Origin: Brachypodium distachyon
Taxonomy: Eukaryota > Streptophyta > Magnoliopsida > Poales > Poaceae
Length of the DNA: 64,000 nt
Assembly: GCF_000005505.3 (NCBI RefSeq)
Contig: NC_016131.3
Location: forward strand, 8,701,501 to 8,765,500
Direction of reading: 5' to 3'
This document shows, piece after piece, positions 34,516-45,025 of this stretch. Under the pieces are notes generated by a model. The model ran no database searches. It had not been told where the DNA came from and worked only from the letters and a program-made list of their open reading frames with translations. The number at the start of each line of letters is the position of its first letter. Position 1 is the stretch's first letter. The position numbers were made by a program, and so were the translations under genes.

Positions 34516-36815
34516 ATGGGAGCCACGGTGAGGCGCCCCAAGCGGATCAAGGCCGCCGCGCTGCCCGCCGAGATCGTGGAGGAGATCCTCGCCCGCCTGC
34601 CAGCCAAGTCTCTGCGCCGCTTCCAGTGCGTGTCGCGGTCGTGGCACGGCCTCATCCCGTCGCCGCCCTTCCGCCAGCTCCACTCCAGCCGAGCTGGCAG
34701 CCGTCGGCCGCGTGGGCTTTTCGTCAGGCGGGCCGGGTACGGCGGGTCCTTCCACGCTTGCCGGCAATTTGGCGGCCCTGTGGAGGAGATCCTGAGCTCC
34801 TCCGACTTGGCGCCGGGGAACGTCTTCCCACTAAACAAATCCTGCCACGGGCTCGTCCTCCTGTGCTGCCTTGACTACAGCGCTTACTATGTTTGGAATC
34901 CTTCCACCGGGGACATCCTGGCTCTGCCTGACAGGACACCGTTCAAGACGGCGGGGTACAATTCTCACACGTTCGTGTCCTACGGCCTGGGGCACTGCTC
35001 GACGAGCGATCAGTACAAAGTGGTGCGCATGTATTGGCATCGTAACGCCACATTCTGCGAGGTCTTCACACTCGACCAGTCCACCTACTGGAGGCCTGCC
35101 GCCATGAAGCCGCCGCCTTCGAGTCAGGGGCGGCCAAGGAGCCGTGTTCATCCTGCACTTTGTCGCAGAAGATGGCGTAATCACTGCCTTCAACGTCACG
35201 GACGAGACTTTTGGTACACTGATGCCCCCAGCAGGCTTAGAATACAGTGGTTTTGATCTGACAGAGTTGGATGGCTGTTTGTGCGCTTATTTTTCCGATG
35301 CCGGCCAGCCCTTACCACATATGGCTGCTGAGAGATTATGAAGCTGCTGGTTGCTGCGGCTGGGAGGAGCTTCGATGCTTCGATTGGGGAATCATGACCG
35401 ATGTCGAATGCGCAGCGCTCAAGTCTCACTGGATCGCCCCACTGGCGATGTATCCCGAATATGGGAGCACGGATAAGATTATGTTTGGCACAGGTTCTTG
35501 CAAAGTGTTTGTCGTGGACCGTAGCAGCAACAACCCGCCGGTGACTCTCTTCTCATTCGAGTTGGAGGACGGTGTGGTGCACAACGATGGGCAGTTCGCT
35601 ACCATGGGGTTCTTTGAGGAGAGCCTCGTGCCGGTTGGCCGCACAAGTGATGAGATAATCTTGTCATCGCCATCTGCAGAGGCCTGGTGCCAAATCCTCT
35701 CACGGCTTCCAGCGCGCACGGTTGGACGCTTCAACCAGGTGTGCAAGGATTGGCGTGCCATAATCAAGAGCGAGTCCTTTGTCGTCGATTTACACTTAGA
35801 ATATCAGCTGGCAAACCTAAGTTGTAAAAGCCATCAAAATCAAATCATGTTTACCGATGGCAAGCCCAACAGTTTCAAACCGTTGGAGAATTTCATCATC
35901 AACACATCGCAAGTGCCGCCACTGATAGACGACGACAGTCGTTCAAGACTAGTTTTTTCCAAGCCTTGCCATGGGCTCAACGCGGGAGCCTTCATGTCTT
36001 ATGACTTTGTTTGCAATCCTATCACTGGTTACTACAAGGCCCTGCCCCTAGATGACGGTGGAGACCCAATTAGTGAAGATGGTAATCACATGTTTGCGGG
36101 CCGTTTAGGCCTAGGGTATGATGTGGAGACTGGCATGCATGTCTTAGTCCGTATCACATTCAAGGAGAGAAACTTGACAACACGGGATTACAAACAAGAG
36201 TGCGAGATTCGGTGCATTGGAGATACTATGTTTTGGGAGGAGGTAGACCCTCCGCACAGACCAATAGCTGACACGCCTCCTGCCTACTCAAGGGGAAAGA
36301 TTTATTGGATGGCAGATAGTAAGCTCCTCAGGTAAAGATCGTCTTCAGGTTGTTATGAAATCATCGCACTTGATGTCGCAACCCGCGAATTTGAGATCTT
36401 GAAGGGGCCGCTGCGCAGCCATGATGATGATAGTAGCGAGTGTGTGTCTATCGTTGAGCTCCAAGGGCAGATTTGCAAGGTTTGCTCACACCCACGCCTC
36501 CACAGCATGGAGATATGGGCAATGAAAGGCAATGCTGCTGGCACGTGGTCCATGGAGTACTACATAGATCTCAGGAGGTTCACGCCAGACTACTCCCCAG
36601 AGCTAGTGACGCCGGTAGCCATAGATCCAAGGGATGGAAGAATTTTGCTCAGCTCGGGAAGGGCGTTAGGCTACTACGACCCCAAGACGGCCGACATACA
36701 GACTATTTACTGCTTAGGGAAGCACATCAGCAAAGACAAGAAGTTTGTACCCATTCTATTCCAAGAAAGCCTGGTCAGTCCATGTGACCAGATGATAAGG
36801 GTACGGATCCTCTAG
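34516..36815 (+). pseudogene. Tandem double F-box gene with frameshifts and an internal stop
   Basis: The ATG at 34516 opens LPAEIVEEILARLPAKSLRRF, a first F-box near residues 14-50. An F-box-associated region follows (FPLNKSCHGLVLL, YYVWNPSTGDILALP). The frame shifts near 35125 and continues as VFILHFVAEDGVITAFNVTD. It shifts again near 35313 and continues as YHIWLLRDYEAAGCCGWEEL. The third frame then holds a second F-box near 35670-35780 (AWCQILSRLPARTVGRFNQV, CKDWRAIIKSESF). It also holds a second associated domain with PCHGL and FVCNPITGYYKALP. A TAA at 36333-36335 interrupts this frame, which otherwise stays open to 36815. F-box proteins are SCF substrate adaptors. Two full modules in one transcript are unusual. 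The breaks may be real decay or assembly errors. Confidence 0.75.
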
Positions 36816-37043
36816 TGCTGATATCCAACATCAAGATATGCGCGAGGGAGGAGAGGAAGGCAGCCGTACCAAAAGTGAAGATGAAGGGTACAAGTTAGAA
36901 GAATGATTTGTGTGCAAGGGGCAGCCAACGACAAGGATGATATGTCTAGGTTGCACCACAAGTCGAGTACGAATATGAGGCGCAATAGGACAGCCTACGA
37001 CGAGTCCGACACGTCTAAGGAGAGCCCGGATCTGCGAGTCTAT

Positions 37044-37165
37044 GTTTGAGTCGAATTACGTTTGAGTCGAATTCTAGTTATAGTTTGAGTCTGAGTCGAA
37101 TTCTAGTTTGAGTCGTATTCTAGTTTGAGTTTGAGTTTAAGTCGGAGTCTGTATTGAGTTTGGGC
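37044..37165. repeat. Short tandem GAGTCGAATTCTAGTTT repeats
   Basis: At least five partial copies of TTTGAGTCGAATTCTAG lie in a row. They are followed by a TATA-like CTATATATACAAGG near 37178 and a CCTAGGGTTAGGG stretch. The layout resembles the U3/R part of a plant LTR, but no TG...CA boundaries or partner LTR were identified. Confidence 0.45.
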
Positions 37166-37199
37166 TGCCCCATCGCCTATATATACAAGGGGTACGCCT

Positions 37200-38770
37200 A
37201 GGGTTAGGGTGAGACCACGTTTTAGCTTATTCAGAACTTTTTGTTGAATTGCTCCAAGCATTCATCTGAAAATATATAATTCCTCTTTGTTTGATCAGGA
37301 ATTTTACCCACAACATATTCGTTTCGATAGGATGTTTATCTATTGAAGTTCAAGCGTAATCTGTCGTTCCGCTGGGAATTGGAAGATTGCGAAACCGCTT
37401 GTGGTCTGCGGACTACGCCAACTAGTGTGTGGTGTTGCGAATTTCCATTGGGTTGCAAGTTCGTTGCATTGGCGACGGGTGATCAGCCGGAAGATTTGTA
37501 GAATCATATAAATTATCCATGTGCTCTCTGAGAAGATCGGGCCACCCCTTATCACCAGGTCTATTATTAGGTTCTTCTTTTTTTTTTCATTATTTTCGTC
37601 TTCCTTTTTACTGGGTTGAACTCCATCGGACTTGATCTACATGGTGTAATAAGAGCAACTTAAATAAATAAAGCTAGTAAATAAAAAGAATATCACACAC
37701 GAGATCACATTTGTGCTTGCTTTTGCTTAGGCTCAATATGTAACTTTTGTACACAAAGTGATTTCAGAGCAACCTTTTTTTTTCTAGAATACTCAGAGCA
37801 ACCTTCAATTTGCATTGGTTGCGCTGAATCATCAATTTCAAACACAGGCCCTATTTGAAACTCCTGGAAGTTTTCTTTGAGCTGAATATTTCTAACTCCA
37901 GAAATCTTCGTCATATTACACTTAGTTTTTTAGTTGAAATAATTTCTCTCAATTCTAGAAGAAAAATCAGAGCTTTATCGTTCATAATGTTAGCATACAA
38001 ACTTTAATAGATTCGACATGAATCTCAACAAGGGCATATATAATTCGGGGTAAAAGCTAGGGTGTTTTAAGCTAATTCTTCTCATAATAGCAGCGATGAG
38101 TAGTTTTTTTTTCTCTAATTAATGTGGTAATTTCTATGCCGTCATGGTAACCAAAACCGAGGACTGAGGTCATCTCACCAAAACAACGGAAAGATCTTAT
38201 GATGAGGATGGGTTGTTTTCTCTTAACCAAAAACATAGCCTTAATACGTATGTGCTTTATGTCATGAATGCCAGAGTATAGCCAAAACTCACAATCTTAT
38301 TATCAGTATCGTCTCACCTGCTCCTTACTGCAATTTGACTTCCATTTGTCACACACGTCACCGCATAATATACTTGCATACATGGATAAAACTTCTATTG
38401 ACGTTTTCACTACAAAAGAAGCTTTGTACACATATTCAATTAATGTACCATATATTAATTACATGTCAAAATGATTATCACTATTCATCAGAGCTCTTAA
38501 ATCAGTTCCATATAATCTGCTCTAAAAATAAAAATTACCCGGTGTATCTATCTCATGGGATAGACCTGTCATTTGGTTGCATCTGGTATGTTCTATCCAT
38601 TTGGTCATCTTTCTGAGTAAGTCTTTGTGTTGCAGCTGGACGTTGGGGGCTGGACAACCCGCAAGGCACCTCGCCGGAGAGGAATGACTTTCACTTACTG
38701 CTTTGCATGTGTGGTCCGAATATGTTTCATCCGAAAAGTATAAAATATGTTGCCGGCATATTAAGGTTCC
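37200..38770. other. Gene-free spacer
   Basis: Possible LTR-like sequence to about 37560, then AT-rich DNA with no convincing coding frame. Confidence 0.45.
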
Positions 38771-38786
38771 ACATATTTACGACTCT

Positions 38787-39259
38787 TTTTTTTGCGGAGA
38801 AAGAACTGGTGATATTAAAACAAGATTCTTACAGAAAGATCCAGAACAAAGATAAAATTACAAGCAGGTTCTTCTGGATCCCGGCTTCGTGGACGACGGA
38901 CAGCACGTGCCGATGGCGCGCCGCCGCTACTCCTCCACTCATGTCTTGGATTGGGAGGAGCCCCTGTGCGGTCGGGAAGTCGTCAGTCCTCGGCTCCGGA
39001 GAGCCTCCATCCTGCTCCATCAACGCGCCGTCTTGCACACCACCACGAGCTCCTTCACAGGCAACAACACCCGGAGCCGCCGCCTCACGGACTCCGGCGA
39101 GGGTCTGGCGCGCCCCACAGCTCCGAATAGCCAGGAGCACGAGGAGGAGGACAGATCCGTGGCAGAGCTCCACCGGAGCACCACTAACGGAGGAGGAGAC
39201 CGCCGCCCGCAAAATCCACACCGGCGTCACCTCCTCAGCGCCGCCGGCAGGAACCCTAC
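38787..39259 (-). mobile_element. Retroposed segment with 16-bp target-site duplication
   Basis: ACATATTTACGACTCT occurs at 38771-38786 and again, perfectly, at 39260-39275. The 473-bp insert begins on the plus strand with a T-run, so on the minus strand it ends in a poly(A) tail. It is GC-rich at the other end. The minus strand is open for about 144 codons but the product is not recognised. The structure is that of an L1-type retroposition product: a SINE, a 5'-truncated LINE or a retrocopied transcript. Confidence 0.75.
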
Positions 39260-39438
39260 ACATATTTACGACTCTGCATCTGCAATGCTATGGATAGAGC
39301 TGTCTCCACCGCTACATGGCATCTCTGGCCCGTCTTTATTTTGTCAAAATATGTCTATGGCAATGCCAACTCAAGAAGTCGACGAACTTGTAATTGAAGT
39401 ACTTCTAGTGGGAATTGTGAAGAACCAACATTCATGTA

Positions 39439-39546
39439 CTCCTACCGTCCCATATCGATTCAAATTTGTTCAAATATGAATGTATCTATATCCAAAAAGC
39501 GTTTAGATACATGTAATATTTTGTTACTTAATATGGGTTGGAGGTG
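39439..39546. mobile_element. Stowaway-like MITE, ~113-bp subfamily (degraded ends)
   Basis: Starts CTCCTACCGTCCCATATCGA and contains the core GTTTAGATACATGTAATATT. It ends near GGGTTGGAGG. Confidence 0.6.
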
Positions 39547-40119
39547 TTGAGGATATAATATATTTCCTAGTCTTCTTTTCATCAGTTCGGACTTTTGGTT
39601 GAGATGGCTAGCACATGCAATTCAACATGATATCAGATCCAAGAGATCTCAAGTTCAAGACCCTGCTCACGCAGTATTAGAAAAAAAAAAGATTACGCAG
39701 CCTACACCAAACTCACACTAAGGATTAAAATAACCTTGAGGCGAGGGGCAGTTCGGACTTTTGGTCCATCACTAATGACTGTTTTCCTGATGGTGGCTAT
39801 TCTCCGATACTTCTATCATGTGTTCCAAATGGGGCGTAATTAAACAACAAGAGTACTCATTAAACAAGTCCGTAATAAGTAGAGCAACATTAGTCCACCG
39901 ACCATACGAGAAACTCAGCTAGCTAACCACAATCATTTTTTGGATAGACACTCAGATCGATCATCGATCTAGCTAGGTAGGTACTACGAGCAGAAGGGCA
40001 ACGAACGAAGATGCTAGGCCAGCAGGTAGGGAGCTAGCGTACGTAGGCAGAAGGAAAGCATGGACACGCCGTGAATCAAGCTTCTCACGGCCGGCCAGCG
40101 GTCGATCAGCAGAGGAGAT

Positions 40120-40632
40120 CTAGTCTAAGAGGACGATGGCAAAGCCGACGAGGAGCAGCAGGCAGAGGGGCGTGGCGGCGAGGACGTAGCTGGCGACGAG
40201 CAAGGCGCGGAAAGCCTGGGAGAGGCACGTCCTGACGGCGTCGGCGGCCACCCCGCTGGCGACGTGGTAGAGGCAGTAGGCGTTGAAGGCGCCGAGGAAC
40301 GTCCCGAAGGCGAGGAGCCATCGGGCCGGCCCTCCGCCCGCGCCGGCCTCCGCGAACATGCCGGCCGCCACGGCAGCCGCCCTCTGCCCCGCCCCGGTCT
40401 GGAGCATGAGCACCGCCGCCTCGCGCGCGTACACCACCTGCGCCGCCGTGGGCGCGCCCTGGCCGCCGGCCTGCGGCGACAGAGAGAACCAGTGCGCGAG
40501 GGAGTGGAACGCGAAGGCTGCCGATGCCAGGCCGAGCAGGACGTGCGCCCCCGCCATGGCGCGCATGGCCATCGCCCGCCGCATCTGCCACGCGCCGCCA
40601 CCAGGAGCAGCCGCCGCAGCAGGAGGAACCAT
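40120..40632 (-). CDS. Small multi-pass membrane protein of unknown function
   Basis: A single exon of 170 residues read from the ATG at 40632. An in-frame ATG at 40680 is an alternative. Four hydrophobic stretches are visible: about 28-50 (AGAHVLLGLASAAFAFHSL), about 70-95 (AAVLMLQTG and following), about 108-132 (LLAFGTFLGAFNAYCLYHV) and about 142-168 (LLVASYVLAATPLCLLLLVG). The C-terminus is very short. Codon use is strongly GC-rich, as in grass single-exon genes. I do not recognise a family and give no function. The frame is clean and the amino-acid composition is coherent only in this frame. Confidence 0.65.
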   Translation of the reverse strand: MVPPAAAAAPGGGAWQMRRAMAMRAMAGAHVLLGLASAAFAFHSLAHWFSLSPQAGGQGAPTAAQVVYAREAAVLMLQTGAGQRAAAVAAGMFAEAGAGGGPARWLLAFGTFLGAFNAYCLYHVASGVAADAVRTCLSQAFRALLVASYVLAATPLCLLLLVGFAIVLLD

Positions 40633-40741
40633 TCTCGAGTCAGTCACTTGCTCCGGCCGCACACTGGTAGAGCAGAGCACTGATGTGATCGGTTCACTCT
40701 GCTAGCTGGTACGTCTGGTCTCTGGCTCTGCTGAGTTGGTT

Positions 40742-40853
40742 AATCCTTTCTTCCCATATTAGTTGTCTCAAATTTGTCAAATATGAACGTATCCATGTTA
40801 AAAAACGTGTAGATACATGTAATATTTCGATAACTAATATGGAGACGGAGGAG
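40742..40853. mobile_element. Stowaway-like MITE, ~113-bp subfamily
   Basis: Core GTGTAGATACATGTAATATT, right end GGAGACGGAGGAG. It lies about 110 bp upstream of the small membrane-protein gene. Confidence 0.65.
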
Positions 40854-41311
40854 TACTTAGAAGAAGTGTAGATGGGTGTCAAGACTCGGGAGGACTGTCG
40901 TATATATATCGATCGGCAGCTCGGGCGACCTACGAAACTACCTCGAAGCTGCGGATTATTTCGGGTAAAACTGAGACAATGTGACCGATGGATGGACGGA
41001 CGCATGCATATACGAAACCGGCATGGCGCGCTGCAAGGACTGATCAAGCAGCTAGCTATTTATGTATACGCACTACTTAATTTGCTTACTTGTGGTTTCT
41101 CCGTAGATGCATCGTCTCATTTTCTCTTTGGTCGGTGCGGTGGATATGAGCAGAGTGGGCCGGAGAGAGGCTATCTCTTGCTTTGCGTGCAACGTAAAGA
41201 AATTCGACCAGTTGCACATCCCTCTCTCTCAATGTGCTCCATTCGGACATGTACCCCATATGGTGACTCGTTGTCTGTACTGGTCATCACGAGTGCGTGC
41301 CTAGCAAACTA

Positions 41312-41361
41312 TTCCCTCCGATCTTAAACTAACCACCACAAGTATTTAAGAACAGAGAGAA
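41312..41361. mobile_element. Very short Stowaway-like remnant
   Basis: About 50 bp with ends TTCCCTCCGATCTTAAA and TTTAAGAACAGAGAGAA, and TA flanks. Confidence 0.5.
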
Positions 41362-41516
41362 TAGTTAAGATGAGAGTATAACAATTTTGTTAGATATACT
41401 TAATCGTTTGGACAAATGGTACAGTCACTTAATTGCTCTGCACATCAAGAAAGGTATTCCCTGAATTTATCTGACGCTCAATAATTTGACAGTACAAAAA
41501 AGGGTGGCTGCTGATC

Positions 41517-42416
41517 TTTTTTTTGAACAGCAGAGGGATCCCGAAGAGAAAGCACAGAGCACCTTTTACAAATAGGACCTGCAAGAAGTAGGAAAAAACA
41601 AACAAGTCCCTGAACTTTGTGGAAAGGACCCCATACTGTAAGGCTAAACTGCAATCGGGTCCACTGCCTCCGGTCGAATCCGTCCTCGCCGTCGCCGGGG
41701 ACACAACCACTTGGGACGCTGAGGATGCCATGGCAGCAGCCATGGCCATCAACCTGAAGCAAAACTGCCTCCTAATGGCACAACGGCCGGGAGGAAAGAG
41801 GGTCGGCCGCCCTTCGGCCAGAAGAAGCGATGACATGTCGCCGTTGGCCGGCCATCCACCGCAAATGCAGGCGCCAGCGTCATAGCGCCAGTATAGCCAT
41901 CGCTGATAAGCTCCGACCCGATCCGCAAGCTCCAGACTTCCTTTCTTCTCCGCTCAAGCACCACCTCCATGGCGGCTTCCAGAACATTGAGAAGGTAGCT
42001 GGCCCTTCGACAAATAGGAACAACACGAGCTTATTAAGGGGGAAGGCAGCAGATCCGCCATCTTCTCCATAGCTCCACCATGGAGGGACTGCAGGAGACG
42101 ACGGCTGCGGCCACCGAATGCCGCTCGCAAGGCCCGGAAGCCTCCTCCCCAACGGCATAACGCCAGACCAGCACAAGGCCGAACACCACAAAAGCAAGAG
42201 CAAACCTACAACTAATATGTACAGGAGGATCCTAAACACCTCACCCAAACCAACTTCAGCCGGCGACGCCGACGGAAGCGGCCTAGATCGGGCCAGGACG
42301 CCAGGTCGCCCTCCGCCTCGCCTTTCTTCCCTAGTCACCTCTCGATTCGCCTGTTGCTACTGTAGCGGGATGGATAAGGACCAACCTGTTGTTGGGAGTT
42401 GTTACTAGATCAATGT
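41517..42416 (-). mobile_element. Possible second minus-strand retroposed segment
   Basis: Begins on the plus strand with a T-run at 41517-41524 and is GC-rich farther right, like the segment at 38787-39259. The flanking words GCTGCTGATC (left) and GTTGCTGATC (about 42418) could be a mutated target-site duplication. No recognisable protein. The boundaries are uncertain. Confidence 0.35.
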
Positions 42417-42429
42417 GCGTTGCTGATCC

Positions 42430-43136
42430 GGCCAAAACTCTACATGATTGTATTTGCAAGTCGAGGGACGCGTAGCGGTGTAGGTGTCCGACTTGAAGCC
42501 CAATTCTGTTCGAAAAGGAAAAGGAAGAGGAAAAAACAGAAGAAAAGACCTTGCTCGTTTCCCTTTTCCTCCTTCTCGGCTTCTCGCACGGTCACACCAA
42601 CTCCGCACCATCGAAAACCTAGGACGGTCGCCATGGCCGCAAGGGCGGTAGAGCGGCCACCCGGCCTTTGGGTGGAAGAACCCCACCTCGAAGCCGGAAA
42701 GCTCCAACACCCTCCTTGTGGCTGGTTTGTCCGAAGATTGCCCCTCTGCCCCGGTGGCCGCAGCCTCCGCCGCCTGCATTTCTGCCAGTTGACCCTGTCA
42801 TGTAAGAAAGAGGAATCCATGTGTCGTGTAGTTCCTCAATCCCGAGCAGACCCTTCACTCTGCAAGTCTGTAGCCCCATATCAATTTGCTGCCCCTTGAA
42901 ACTGACCTTACATTAATACACCTAGCTAGTAATTATAGTGGATCAGCGATGATAGACACGCCAGATCCCATTGAAAGGGTACTTATCTAAAATATTATAG
43001 ACGCCCCATATTGTATGACTTGTCTAACATAGACTTCAATTATGCACACAAAACACCGGACAATAGTAGCAGCCAGCACCACCTTAAGCTGGCTTCTATT
43101 GTCGAGTTAGTGTTGTTGGAAAATATATAGTAGTAG
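42430..43136. other. Gene-free, partly GC-rich spacer
   Basis: Overlapping open frames exist on both strands between 42400 and 42900, but none has a recognisable domain or coherent composition. This is probably repeat-derived. Confidence 0.4.
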
Positions 43137-43415
43137 TTCTGACTTGTCAATTTGGTTGAGATCCTAGTGTTTAATTATATGAATCTGCGTCTTTTAATCT
43201 CATCATGCAACTGCAGTTAATACTTAGAGGAGCTCTGATTTGTGCAGTGAGTTGATCATAGTGTTTAATTCCATAAATCTCTCTCTTTTATTCTCATCAT
43301 CATCTGCAGTTAGTACTTAGACAACTAGTTCTGATTTGTGCACTGAGTTGATCGTAGTGTTTAATTCTATAAATCCTTGTCTTGTAATCTCATCATGGAA
43401 CTGCACTTAATACAT
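43137..43415. repeat. Three tandem ~95-bp repeats
   Basis: Units start at about 43137, 43233 and 43329. Each contains TTCTGA(T/C)TTGTGCA-like, TAGTGTTTAATT and AATCTCATCATG-like words, then CTGCAGTTAATACTTAGA or a variant. Units two and three are more alike than unit one. Confidence 0.8.
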
Positions 43416-43672
43416 TTGATCATATCGCTGCTGATATTGCCCCTCGGGCTCGGTTGAGTAATGTATTCAGGTCGGGTCCCCCCTGATTCCTCAAAACAAG
43501 TTCACGTTTTTTTGTCATGGTTGGAGCTAACAGAGGTGACTAGTTCGCGAATGATCGCAAGCATGTTAGCGCTCAATTCCGACGGCTTGTTGGAAGGAAC
43601 CATCACTTTCAATTTCCATCGGATCACATTTTCTGCGGTATATTTGGAAGAAACTTTTCATTTTATCAATTA

Positions 43673-43785
43673 CTCCCTCCGATTCTAAATTGTTGTCGAA
43701 ATATTACATGTATTTAGACGCTTTTTAAGAATAGATACATTCATATTTGTGCAAATTTGAATCAAGAATTCAGGATCACAGCGAG
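43673..43785. mobile_element. Stowaway-like MITE, ~113-bp subfamily
   Basis: Left end CTCCCTCCGATTCTAAATT, right end AATTCAGGATCACAGCGAG, TA flanks, core GAAATATTACATGTATTTAG. Confidence 0.75.
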
Positions 43786-45025
43786 TAACCTTTTCAGAAT
43801 TTCGGTGAAGATATTTCTTTCACTTTGAAAGTTTTTGGAACAAACATCTGACTTTTTAGTTACCCATGAATACGCCGCTACACCTTCCCGTTCCCAATGA
43901 TCCATCATCATTCATCCCTGCCGGCCCTGCACGAGGGGAGGAGGTCGCGGTGCTATCGTCCGGACTTGGCACCTCAAAGCTATGTGCCGTTGCAACGAGA
44001 GAGCAAATCACTGTAGTTGTGACTGCACGTGCGAGTCCTTGCCCTGGGCATTAGCAATGTTATTAGTCGACGCATGCACATGACCTCAGGCAGAAAGATG
44101 ACGGGTACCGCGGAAGTTTCCGTTGTGGTTTGCATGGAAAAACAAGAATTCTAGAAAATCATTCCCTTCCCAGAAGAATTTCAAAAATACCTACATCTGC
44201 ATTATCTTGCGCTTCTAGAACCATGTTTCTGTCAAAACAAGAATCGGATCGCTGCTACGCGTCCTCAAAATACTGCCCGGGTTTCGAATCAAGATCTGGG
44301 GATGAACCGGGATAAGATTCCACGATCTCACAACAGCACACGGATACTCGACGCATTATCCCCACTCCCGTTTAATTCGGCCAACAGCTGACGGCGCCAC
44401 GTGCACCCACTAATTCTGAAATCCACCCGTCAAAACAGAAACACAACCTCCTCCACCGGCCATTCTGCTGCACCTCAACAGATTTTTCCAACACGGTAGC
44501 AAGTGCGAAACAACTGCATTATTTTTTTACATTATTTCAAATATCAACCAAGAATTGTAGAGGCCCCAACATCTGACCAAAACAAGGCCATGGTATAATC
44601 CTCGAAAATGCCTGTACCCACTTATACCATCAGTACATCATCAATGTCCTGATAAACAAAATAAACACCACTAGGCAAAGGAAAGAATTCCGACACAACA
44701 AATATGTCTTCTTCTTAACAGGGTTAGATTAACAAAATAGAGGATTTTTTTTTTACTGATGAACTGAAGCTGCCGGGGTGCAATTCTACCTGCTTCGGCC
44801 TTGGAACAACCCCAATCGAGGTGCTTCACTCTTTAACCTACTACTGCAATCTCAATGGTGTATATGATTTACCTCCAAAATTAAAGAAAACCAATCTCTG
44901 AATCACCGCCTTCAGCTATCCATCAATGCTTCTTGACCACCTCAATGAACAGAAAAACAAAAAAATACTTCGAATTCTTTAGCTAAGAATAGTAACTTCT
45001 TGCACCTTCCAGGCTCGCTGTTTGT
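43786..45025. other. Spacer and 3' flank of the CCCH gene
   Basis: No gene seen. The right part (about 44600-45025) is probably the 3' untranslated region of the minus-strand CCCH gene. Confidence 0.5.
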
